Positions 18,704 through 25,932 of a stretch of DNA of 64,000 bases are shown here, one piece after another (the first letter of the stretch is position 1; the number at the start of each line of letters is the position of its first letter). The translations under genes and the position numbers were made by a program. The DNA is from Nostoc flagelliforme FACHB-838 (GTDB taxonomy: Bacteria > Cyanobacteriota > Cyanobacteriia > Cyanobacteriales > Nostocaceae). The stretch covers positions 36,196 to 100,195 of the forward strand of contig NZ_JACJSI010000019.1 in NCBI RefSeq assembly GCF_014698065.1, in the 5' to 3' direction. A model generated the notes under the pieces. It searched no databases. It was not told the DNA's origin and worked only from the letters and a program-made list of their open reading frames with translations.

Positions 18704-19149
18704 TGCTTATATAACACTAAACCTTTAGAATCTCTAGCAGATGAGTTGGTAGATTGGCATTAGTGAAACCACATAGACGATTTTTCGGAATTAAGGCTAG
18801 TGGTCTGTCCCATTAATCTTGAGGGATAAAAGAACGAACCGCATTCGTGTTAGCGTCTCCCCTTCTCCCAAAGGGAGAGGCTAGCGCCAAGGGAGAAGGG
18901 CGCAAAAAGCGCAAAGGAAGAAAAGTTAAGAATGAGTTCACCCATTATATTTAATGGGACAGATCACCGATGGTCTGTCAATTTGAAATTGATGGGTAAG
19001 TTTACGTGAGTTACACCCGTAAGGGCACGGCACTGCGTGCCCCTATACCTTGCAATATAATCTTGTACCGCATCTGAATGGGAACCGCTATACAAACCCT
19101 TAAAACTATAAAGAAGTCTTTTACAACAATTCGAGAGGTAAAATAACTA
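18704..19149. other. Gene-free stretch with a MITE-like element and a palindrome
   Basis: Contains the 168-bp inverted-repeat element at 18800-18967 (separate entry). At about 19017-19046 is another palindrome (GTAAGGGCACGGCACTGCGTGCCCCTA) of the dispersed GTAGGGGC family. The remainder should hold the promoter of the TRAP permease genes. Confidence 0.6.
18800..18967. mobile_element. MITE-like element, 168 bp, 17-bp terminal inverted repeats
   Basis: The left end GTGGTCTGTCCCATTAA (18800-18816) pairs with the right end TTAATGGGACAGATCAC (18951-18967) with one mismatch. The interior holds further inverted-repeat text (CTCCCCTTCTCCCAAAGGGAG...GGGAGAAGGG). It has no coding capacity. No clear target-site duplication is visible. 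This looks like a non-autonomous element, mobilised by a transposase that is not in the window. Confidence 0.6.
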
Positions 19150-19692
19150 TTGGAAAAATTATTAAGAATATCAAATATTATTGATAATTGCATTGAACGC
19201 ATTGGTCGATTTACTAGTTGGCTAGTACTAGTAATGATCGTGCTTGGCGTGTGGAATGTTATCGGGCGATATCTCGGAAGAATTAGCGGTAACAACTTCA
19301 CTTCTAACGCCTACATAGAATCTCAATGGTACATTTTTGATTTAGTTTTCTTGTTGGGAGCAGCTTACACCCTGAAGCACAACGAACACGTCCGGGTTGA
19401 TATTTTTTACAGTAATTGGCCGTCTCGGCGAAAGGCACTTGCAGACTTAGTAGGGACTATATTTTTCCTCATCCCATTTTGTATCATGACGATTGTTTTT
19501 TCTTGGGATGCGGTTGTGGCTTCATGGCTAATTAAGGAAGCCTCATCTGATCCTGGGGGATTGCCTCGTTACCCCATTAAAGCAATGATTATTGTTGGCT
19601 TTGTGCTGCTGATTTTCCAGGGAATTTCTCAGGCGATCAAAAACTTGGCAATTCTTCAAAGCAGGGAGGAAAATCATGACGCTGGCTTATGA
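19150..19692 (+). CDS. TRAP transporter small permease (DctQ)
   Basis: Four-helix small membrane subunit of a TRAP transporter, 180 residues. Hydrophobic segments lie near 20-42 (TSWLVLVMIVLGVWNVIGRY), 55-72 (WYIFDLVFLLGAAYTL), 95-120 and 140-160. The motif HNEHVRVDIFY after the second helix is the DctQ family signature. The start is a TTG at 19150, with AGAGGT about ten bases upstream; the next ATG lies inside the first helix, so TTG is favoured. The 3' end overlaps the following dctM by 17 bp, indicating translational coupling. Partner of the binding protein at 6594. Confidence 0.9.
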   Translation: MEKLLRISNIIDNCIERIGRFTSWLVLVMIVLGVWNVIGRYLGRISGNNFTSNAYIESQWYIFDLVFLLGAAYTLKHNEHVRVDIFYSNWPSRRKALADLVGTIFFLIPFCIMTIVFSWDAVVASWLIKEASSDPGGLPRYPIKAMIIVGFVLLIFQGISQAIKNLAILQSREENHDAGL

Positions 19693-21013
19693 ATGGCTGG
19701 GGCCAGTGATGTTTGCTGGTGCTTTGGTGTTGCTGTCGCTGGGGTATCCGGTGGCTTTTTCTTTGGGTGGTGTGGCAATTTTATTTGGAATATTGGGAAT
19801 TAGCTTAGGTGTATTTGACCCAGTGTTTCTAACTGCCATGCCACAGCGGATTTTTGGCATCATGGCAAACTATACCTTATTAGCTATCCCTTACTTCATC
19901 TTCATGGGAGCAATGCTGGAGAAATCGGGGATAGCGGAGAGACTCTTAGAAACGATGGGGATTTTGTTGGGACGCTTGCGCGGCGGACTGGCTTTAGCTG
20001 TGATTTTGGTGGGTGCGCTGTTAGCAGCAACTACTGGGGTAGTAGCGGCGACTGTGGTGGCAATGGGTTTGATTTCTCTGCCAATTATGCTCCGCTATGG
20101 TTACAACAAAGAATTAGCTACTGGTGTGATAGTTGCATCAGGAACTTTGGGGCAAATTATCCCGCCGAGTGTGGTGTTGGTAGTGCTGGGCGATCAATTG
20201 GGTGTATCGGTAGGCGATTTGTTTCTCGGTTCGGTGATTCCCGGTTTGATGATGGCTGGTGCATTTGCCGTACACGTGCTGATTGTGGCATTTTTGAAGC
20301 CAGATTTAGCACCAGCTTTACCTGCTGAGGTGAGAGATATTGGTGGTAAAGCTTTGGGAAGGCGGATAATTCGGGTGATGATACCGCCTTTGATCCTGAT
20401 TTTGTTAGTTTTGGGGAGTATATTTTTTGGCATTGCTACGCCGACAGAAGCGGGTGCAGTTGGTTGTGGTGGTGCGATCGCACTGGCGGCTGCTAATCGT
20501 AAACTTACCTTAGAATCTCTGCGTCAAGTTTGTGATGCTACTTTGCGAATCACTAGTATGGTAGTTTTTATCCTATTTGGTTCCACAGCTTTTAGTTTAG
20601 TCTTTCGGGGATTAAATGGCGATCGCTTCATGTTCGATGTTCTTGCCAATCTCCCCGGCGGTAAAACTGGCTTTTTGATTGTCAGCATGGCGGTAGTATT
20701 TATCCTCGGCTTTTTCATCGACTTTTTCGAGATTGCCTTTATTGTCGTGCCGTTGTTTGTACCAGTTGCCCAAAACTTAGGTATTGACTTGATTTGGTAT
20801 GGTGTAGTTTTGGGAGCAAATTTGCAAACATCTTTCCTCACTCCTCCCTTTGGCTTTGCGCTGTTTTACTTGCGGGGTGTCGCGCCACCAGAAGTTACTA
20901 CAAAGGATATCTATCGTGGTGTAATACCATTTATTTTGTTGCAGCTATTAGTGGTGGTGTTAATTATTATTTTCCCTGGAATTGTCAGTTTCTTGCCTTC
21001 TTTGGGAAACTAG
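19676..21013 (+). CDS. TRAP transporter large permease (DctM)
   Basis: Ion-coupled transport subunit, 445 residues with about 12 hydrophobic segments. DctM landmarks visible are PYFIFMGAMLEKSGIAERLL, the glycine-rich ALAVILVGALLAATTGVVAAT, VASGTLGQIIPPSVVLVVLG and the late NLQTSFLTPPFGFALFYLRG. The conserved Asp/Glu pair in FFIDFFEIAFIVVPLF is typical. Start ATG at 19676 has GGGAGGA seven bases upstream, inside the 3' end of dctQ. The subunit pumps with Na+ or H+ and works only with the DctQ partner and a periplasmic binding protein. No binding protein is adjacent. Confidence 0.93.
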   Translation: MTLAYEWLGPVMFAGALVLLSLGYPVAFSLGGVAILFGILGISLGVFDPVFLTAMPQRIFGIMANYTLLAIPYFIFMGAMLEKSGIAERLLETMGILLGRLRGGLALAVILVGALLAATTGVVAATVVAMGLISLPIMLRYGYNKELATGVIVASGTLGQIIPPSVVLVVLGDQLGVSVGDLFLGSVIPGLMMAGAFAVHVLIVAFLKPDLAPALPAEVRDIGGKALGRRIIRVMIPPLILILLVLGSIFFGIATPTEAGAVGCGGAIALAAANRKLTLESLRQVCDATLRITSMVVFILFGSTAFSLVFRGLNGDRFMFDVLANLPGGKTGFLIVSMAVVFILGFFIDFFEIAFIVVPLFVPVAQNLGIDLIWYGVVLGANLQTSFLTPPFGFALFYLRGVAPPEVTTKDIYRGVIPFILLQLLVVVLIIIFPGIVSFLPSLGN

Positions 21014-21362
21014 TGCGGTAAGGCGGAAGTCAAAAATCAAAAGGCTTTAATTTGGGACTTTTTGGTTGTTTTGAATGTAGGGAGACGCAAACTAAGTTTA
21101 CCGCTCCCTCTTTTTCTTTGAGATGCCTAAGCCCAAAAATACCATTGCGATCGCAACTCCAAAATGTACTGCAATATAACGCTTGGAGAAAGCGGACGAC
21201 AAAAAAATCAATTCAAGAAGCAATTGCCACAACGCAACAACTGCGGCAAGAAGTAGCTTTAGATAAAACCTCAATCCGCAAAATGCTTAAAGAGGGACGA
21301 ATATTTTAAACCGGGGAATTGCGTTCCCTGTGAAAGTCAGGGAACGAGAAAAACACGAAAAT
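21014..21362. other. Short gene-poor stretch with a hairpin
   Basis: Besides the weak ORF at 21052, a perfect 8-bp hairpin (GTTCCCTG, 7-base loop, CAGGGAAC) lies at 21323-21345 between the convergent dctM and gatD. It lacks a T-run, so its role as a terminator is uncertain. Confidence 0.45.
21052..21309 (+). pseudogene. Possible remnant of a small antitoxin-like protein
   Basis: Only the last 40 codons look protein-like: TKKSIQEAIATTQQLRQEVA followed by LDKTSIRKMLKEGRIF, predicted to be helical and charged. The ending SIRKMLKEGR reminds me of the tails of some small antitoxins, but I cannot place it with certainty. The preceding residues are Cys/Ser/Arg-rich and look like non-coding DNA. No toxin gene is adjacent. 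A 5'-truncated gene or chance ORF are both possible. Confidence 0.25.
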
Positions 21363-22187
21363 TTAAACTTTCGCAGCCGCAGCGCTTGGTAAACTCACTT
21401 TCAATCGCTTAAACATCGCTTCTCTTGCTTGTGCAGCGAGGCTATCGTCAAATGGTTTTAAGGTAATTTCCTGCTGATACTTTAGCCGCAGCGCTGTTTG
21501 AATTAACCAATCGGCGACAAAAGGATTTTTCGGCAATAAAGGGCCGTGAGAATAAGTAGCGATCGCATTCTGATAAAATGCTCCTTCTGTACCATCTTCA
21601 CCATTATTTCCCAAACCGTACACCACGCGCCCCAAAGCTTCCACTTTTCCTAGTTTGGTACGTCCGCCGTGATTTTCAAAGCCTACCAAATATGGTATGC
21701 TACCCGTCATCTCTTTTAAATCTCGCGCCAGGCGTGATGCTGTCACTTCAATTACCAAGTTACCAATACACCGCTTAGTATTTTCACCAGGATGCACGGA
21801 AACTAAATCGAGTATTCCCAAACCATCAATCCGTTGTCCCAAACCTGGTTCATAATAATGTCCGAGTAATTGGGGGGAACCGCAAGTAAAAACTCCTGGT
21901 GTTCCATTTTCGATTTTCTCACGCATCGCGTCAGCTTTTGCACCCTGCAAATCACGCATGACAATTTCTTGCTGACGATCTTGTGCGCCACCACCAACGA
22001 TTACATCTACAGTTTTAATATCTGCGGCTGTGGAATTTTGATCCAGGGGTAACACTTTAACATCGTATCCCCGCCACTCGGCGCGACGTTCTATAGTAAT
22101 TACATTACCGCGATCGCCATAGGTACTCATCAGCGTCGGGTACAACCAACCAATTGTTAATTCCAAATTTTGAGAACTCATATTCAT
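21363..22187 (-). CDS. gatD: Lipid II isoglutaminyl synthase, glutaminase subunit GatD
   Basis: Class I glutamine amidotransferase of the CobB/CobQ-like group, 274 residues. It hydrolyses glutamine and passes ammonia to MurT, which amidates the D-Glu of the peptidoglycan stem peptide. Landmarks: IGWLYPTLMSTYGDRGN at the N-terminus, VDVIVGGGAQDRQQEIV near 60, the nucleophile Cys102 in GVFTCGSPQLLG, FENHGGRT at 170-177 and the likely catalytic His214 in TYSHGPLLPKNP. The last 45 residues extend beyond the minimal domain. The gene follows murT on the same strand, 127 bp downstream, with repeat text between. Start could be the ATG at 22187 or the next one two codons later. Confidence 0.88.
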   Translation of the reverse strand: MNMSSQNLELTIGWLYPTLMSTYGDRGNVITIERRAEWRGYDVKVLPLDQNSTAADIKTVDVIVGGGAQDRQQEIVMRDLQGAKADAMREKIENGTPGVFTCGSPQLLGHYYEPGLGQRIDGLGILDLVSVHPGENTKRCIGNLVIEVTASRLARDLKEMTGSIPYLVGFENHGGRTKLGKVEALGRVVYGLGNNGEDGTEGAFYQNAIATYSHGPLLPKNPFVADWLIQTALRLKYQQEITLKPFDDSLAAQAREAMFKRLKVSLPSAAAAKV

Positions 22188-22314
22188 AATTCGTAATTCG
22201 TAATTCGTAATGACGCTCGATGACTCGCTACCGCTACGCTAACGTAATTCGTAATTGGATTGGATCGTGGGAACTGGGGAATGGGAAAAATTTTTCTAAT
22301 TCCCACTGTCCAAT

Positions 22315-23652
22315 TTAAAGAATTTTACGACCAGTCAGAACTTCTCGCACTTCTAGCATGGCTGAGTAGGTAGGCAGAATATGCAAAGTTTCATTCTCTG
22401 GTGTATGCTCTAATGCAGTAGCGATCGCTTGTCGCAAATCTTCTTCGACAATTAAATTTAAATTACTTTGATGAGACTTTTGGCTGTAACGTAGACGTAG
22501 TGCCATATCATAGACGCGATCGCCACTCACTACTAAAGTCCCGCCGCGTTCGACTAATTTCTCGGTATCTACGTCCCAAATCCAGGATACATCAGTGCCA
22601 TCGGGTGTGCGATCGTTCAAGACTAGCAGCGTGGTTTTATCTGTGCTTTGAGTAACTACGCGAATAGTTTCATTCGTTCCCACAGGATTTTTTGATAACA
22701 ATATCCGCACGCGTTTACCGTTAATTACTAAATCTTCCGCACGACCAAAGGCAGCTTGAAAGGTATTAATAGTATCTCTGATTGTTACTTCATCAACCCC
22801 CAACTCAATAGCCGCAGTAGCAGCAGCTAAAGTATTATATTTGTTGTACAAACCAACCAGAATTTGCGACCATTCATTACTTTCTAGAATCGGTTTGCTT
22901 TTACTAAAACCACATTTAGGACAAGTAAAATCTCCCAAATGAGACAAATAAACACCCTTGTAATCTAAAGAATGTCCACATTTGGGACAATAAATAGAAT
23001 CAACAGCGTGAGGAATAGCTTCTAAATAATGTTCTGGTTCATTCAAGCCAAAGAATAACACCCGTTGGGGTAACTGCTGACCGAGGTTAGATAAAGTTGG
23101 GTCGTCAGCATTAGGAATTACCACTGTTTCTGCTGGTAGCGTAGAAATAACTTTTGTCCAACGCTTACTAATTGTGTCTACTTCCCCGTACCTATCAAGT
23201 TGGTCACGGAACAAGTTTAAACAGAGAATAATTCGCGGCTGGAGTGGCGCTAATACTCTTGGGACAATATTTTCATCAACTTCCAAAATGGCGTAATCAG
23301 TATTTAGCGTACCTAGTAAGTTGGTGCTTTCTAACAGCGCCGTCATTAAGCCATTTTCCAGATTTGCACCTGTAGAATTATGAGTGACGCGAAAACCTTT
23401 GCGTTCTAGTATTGTGCATAAAAGCAGGGCTGTAGTGGTTTTGCCGTTAGTACCAGCAATTAAAATCACTCCATTTTTAACTTGCTGACTCAATAATTGT
23501 AAAAGTCGGGGTTCAATGCGACGAGCAATCGAGCCTGGTAATACACTAGCAGCACCCAGACGGAGCGATCGCACTATAAACGTCACACTTTTTGCCACTG
23601 ATACCGCGAAACCCAATCGCAGCCTATCTATGAATTGTATTTTGTTGCCCAC
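22315..23652 (-). CDS. murT: Lipid II isoglutaminyl synthase, ligase subunit MurT
   Basis: Mur-ligase-family protein of 445 residues with a DUF1727 C-terminal domain. The P-loop [13 protein letters not shown] lies at about 66-78. A Cys4 ribbon (CPKCGHS ... FTCPKCGF) is inserted in the middle domain, a feature that separates MurT from other Mur ligases. Further landmarks are FRDQLDRYGEVDTI and KNPVGTNETIRVV. It activates lipid-II D-Glu with ATP and uses ammonia from GatD to form D-isoGln. The frame begins with GTG at 23652, with AGGA about nine bases upstream; no better ATG exists. The gap to gatD (22188-22314) contains AATTCGTAATTCG-type dispersed repeats, yet the pair is likely co-transcribed. 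Confidence 0.9.
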   Translation of the reverse strand: MGNKIQFIDRLRLGFAVSVAKSVTFIVRSLRLGAASVLPGSIARRIEPRLLQLLSQQVKNGVILIAGTNGKTTTALLLCTILERKGFRVTHNSTGANLENGLMTALLESTNLLGTLNTDYAILEVDENIVPRVLAPLQPRIILCLNLFRDQLDRYGEVDTISKRWTKVISTLPAETVVIPNADDPTLSNLGQQLPQRVLFFGLNEPEHYLEAIPHAVDSIYCPKCGHSLDYKGVYLSHLGDFTCPKCGFSKSKPILESNEWSQILVGLYNKYNTLAAATAAIELGVDEVTIRDTINTFQAAFGRAEDLVINGKRVRILLSKNPVGTNETIRVVTQSTDKTTLLVLNDRTPDGTDVSWIWDVDTEKLVERGGTLVVSGDRVYDMALRLRYSQKSHQSNLNLIVEEDLRQAIATALEHTPENETLHILPTYSAMLEVREVLTGRKIL

Positions 23653-23914
23653 ATCGGTATCCTAGTCTTCTGGCAGTTGCTAATTAAGAGTATTTAATTG
23701 CAAATTTAATATGCGTGAGTTTAGCGAATCCTGGCTGAAAAAGCCAGCCTCAAAATCAAGTTGCAGGAAATCAGGGGAGTGGAGGCAAAGGGACATACTT
23801 CGACTCCCTTCCCTACGGGACAGCGTAGCTTGCTTCCTCGCAGGGGTACGACTACGCTCAGGGCAAGTCGCTCAGTACAAGGGGGCAAGGAGCAGGGGAG
23901 AGTTAGAATCATAC
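23653..23914. other. Spacer between murT and the 21-bp array
   Basis: Short ORFs here are repeat-derived. It includes a CTACGGGACAGCGTAGC/GGGTACGACTACGCTCAGGGC-type dispersed motif common in Nostoc intergenic DNA (about 23812-23870). Confidence 0.5.
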
Positions 23915-24166
23915 TTCATCCACCTCAGAACTCCGTTCATCCACCTCGGAACTCCGTTCATCCACCTCGGAACTCCGTTCATCCACCTCAGAACTCCGTT
24001 CATACACTTCGGAACTCCGTTCATCCACCTCAGAACTCCGTTCATCCACCTCAGAACTCCGTTCATCCACCTCGGAACTCCGTTCATCCACCTCAGAACT
24101 CCGTTCATCCACCTCGGAACTCCGTTCATCCACCTCAGAACTGGATTCATCCACCTCAGAACCTCG
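23915..24166. repeat. Tandem array of twelve 21-bp units
   Basis: Twelve head-to-tail copies of TTCATCCACCTCRGAACTCCG from 23915 to 24166; the last two diverge at their 3' ends and a degenerate thirteenth follows. Most copies differ only by A/G at the R position; copy 5 also has a change in the CCACCTC part. Because 21 is a multiple of three and the unit lacks stops in most frames, five reading frames are open across it, giving heptapeptide repeats (FIHLRTP on plus, EVDERSS or RWMNGVP on minus). I do not call a gene: no frame has a convincing start with a ribosome-binding site and non-repeat protein on either side. Confidence 0.95.
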
Positions 24167-24310
24167 TTTATTTCCATCATCCACTTACAAGAGATAATCT
24201 CAGTAGGCGTTATCTTAAAAAGTAGTGCGCGGGCATAATTACATATCCAGCCCAGTTTGCCGAATTCAGCACAAACTCACGACAAGTAGTAGCTTGCAAG
24301 GTTCTTTTTG

Positions 24311-24898
24311 ATGAATAGCACAAAGTTTCTTTTTTTACATAAACAAATTACTGGCTGGCAAAGGTGGTTGTCCAAATGCCTGTTGTTGCTTGCAAGTCTT
24401 TTCATTATAAGTATGCAACCTGCATACGCTGGTCTTAATAATGATTTATATGATGGCAACATCTTTGTCGTTTATGCTGGTAATGGTTCATTGGTTCCTC
24501 CCAGGCAGACACTGGCACAGGCTTTAGCAGAACATAAACCCATATTTTTGGCCTTTTATTTGGATGACAGCAGCGATTCCAAAAGGTATGCCATTTCCAT
24601 TTCACGGGTACAGGAATTCTATGGTCGGGTAGCAGAAATTATGCCTATTAATGTAGATGCTATCCCGCTTAAACAGACCTACGACCCTACAGAAACAGGA
24701 TATTACTATTCTGGGGCTGTTCCTCAGGTCGTGGTGTTTAATAAATCAGGTGAGGTCGTTTTGAATAAGAAGGGTCAAGTACCTTTTGAAGAAATAGACG
24801 AGCAATTTCGCAAAATCTTTGATTTGTTACCCAGCACGGAAACAGGACAGTTAAAACGGCGAGCCTTCAATGAGTTTAGTAGTGAGTTAGCTAGGTAA
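24311..24898 (+). CDS. Thioredoxin-like thylakoid/lumenal protein (photosystem I accumulation factor-like)
   Basis: 195 residues from the ATG at 24311 (a TTG directly before it is less likely). Signal peptide: basic start, hydrophobic WLSKCLLLLASLFIISMQP, then the cleavage site AYA-G at about 38-39. The mature part has a thioredoxin-like layout (KPIFLAFYLDDSSDSKRYA, EIMPINVDAIP, GAVPQVVVFNKSGEVV with the cis-Pro position VPQ) but no CxxC, so it cannot act as a disulfide oxidoreductase in the usual way. I recall the family annotated as thylakoid membrane photosystem I accumulation factor; that label is from memory. It is likely lumenal or periplasmic. Single gene, preceded by the 21-bp array. 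Confidence 0.7.
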   Translation: MNSTKFLFLHKQITGWQRWLSKCLLLLASLFIISMQPAYAGLNNDLYDGNIFVVYAGNGSLVPPRQTLAQALAEHKPIFLAFYLDDSSDSKRYAISISRVQEFYGRVAEIMPINVDAIPLKQTYDPTETGYYYSGAVPQVVVFNKSGEVVLNKKGQVPFEEIDEQFRKIFDLLPSTETGQLKRRAFNEFSSELAR

Positions 24899-25073
24899 CT
24901 TATGGGGTAGACCAAATTGGTCTGCCCTAATTTTTAGTGATATCTGTTACTACATTGCCGTCAATGTCAAAGCATAATATTGAAATATCTGTGTTCATAA
25001 TTGAGGAAATTAATCCATAGTCTATAGTCCGTAATCAATGCCCAATGCCCATGACTAAATAGAGTGTACTCTG

Positions 25074-25682
25074 ATGTCAAAAGTTTACACCACCCAGGAG
25101 CTAATTCAAATTTTGGCAGCCGAACGCCAAGCTTGCCTCAAAGGAAAACGCCTAAAATTAGAAATAACAGCCTCTGGCAATCCTGTAATTGACCAGTTTA
25201 TCAGAACTGATGGGCTGCAACAGTTCACTGCTTATCAAGATTTCAAAACTGCAATTCACGAGTATCAGAAAGAAAATCGAGTTTCCGGTATTATCTGGCG
25301 GGAATTGACAGTTAAAGGAAAAATCTTGCACTATCCCGAAATAGATACTGACTTAATTGCCCTCAATGGTGACTTAGAGATATTAAAAGCCGCTAAAAAT
25401 TCCATCGTAGAATTTTGGTATGAAGTCTCTATCGGGATGGATTTGTACTTGAGTTTCAATAATAGTAAACAATACCAACAAATTGTCACATCCGATGTAG
25501 AGAGAATTGTTCAAAGAACAGAGTGGGCAAGTTTGTGTAAGTGGGAAAATACTAGCTTTTTGGAAATGATTTTGCAGCTAGGATGGGGTAAACCAGAAGA
25601 AGCTTATTATAAACGAGGAAGGCCGCGATCGGGTAGTGAATATATTCATGCAGTCAATCCCGGAAATCGCCCCATTGGTTAA
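25074..25682 (+). CDS. Conserved hypothetical cyanobacterial protein
   Basis: 202 residues, start ATG at 25074. I do not recognise the family. The composition is that of a soluble globular protein with no signal peptide, membrane segment or metal-binding cluster. Aromatic-rich segments are prominent: VSGIIWRELTVKGK, ILHYPEIDTDLIAL, SIVEFWYEVSIGMDLYLSF and WGKPEEAYYKRGRPRSGSEY. The last 20 residues are basic and Gly/Pro-rich, possibly a flexible tail that contacts nucleic acid or a partner. The frame is intact and codon use looks like its neighbours, including a HIP1-type GCGATCG near the 3' end, which supports a real gene. No operon partner. Confidence 0.7.
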   Translation: MSKVYTTQELIQILAAERQACLKGKRLKLEITASGNPVIDQFIRTDGLQQFTAYQDFKTAIHEYQKENRVSGIIWRELTVKGKILHYPEIDTDLIALNGDLEILKAAKNSIVEFWYEVSIGMDLYLSFNNSKQYQQIVTSDVERIVQRTEWASLCKWENTSFLEMILQLGWGKPEEAYYKRGRPRSGSEYIHAVNPGNRPIG

Positions 25683-25831
25683 TTGAATATGTATGGTGGC
25701 AATGCTGAAACCCACGACAAAATGACGGACATAATTGCGTTTACTTTGCTTCCTTAATAAGGCACGCTATCTGTAACAGAAATTTCAGCTGTACAGATAA
25801 GTAGTAGCATAAAAGTACGCATACGCAAGGT

Positions 25832-25859
25832 GTAGGGGCACGGCATGCCGTGCCCCTAC
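25832..25859. repeat. Perfect 28-bp palindrome, GTAGGGGC family (copy c)
   Basis: GTAGGGGCACGGCA followed at once by its exact reverse complement TGCCGTGCCCCTAC, with no loop. Related copies are at 6467, 12542, 50810 and 53972. This is the cleanest member. Confidence 0.85.
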
Positions 25860-25932
25860 GCGTGTACCTCACCTAAACGAGAACCGCTATAAGCACTTTA
25901 GTCCTTACTACGAACTTGTAGACAAACAATGC

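Noticed and set aside
23915..24166. CRISPR array
   Set aside because: The 21-bp units are directly adjacent with no spacers, so it is a simple tandem repeat.
23721..24238. Long ORFs on both strands across the 21-bp array
   Set aside because: They exist only because the repeat unit is stop-free in most frames and 21 is a multiple of three; no start or flanking protein sequence supports any one frame.
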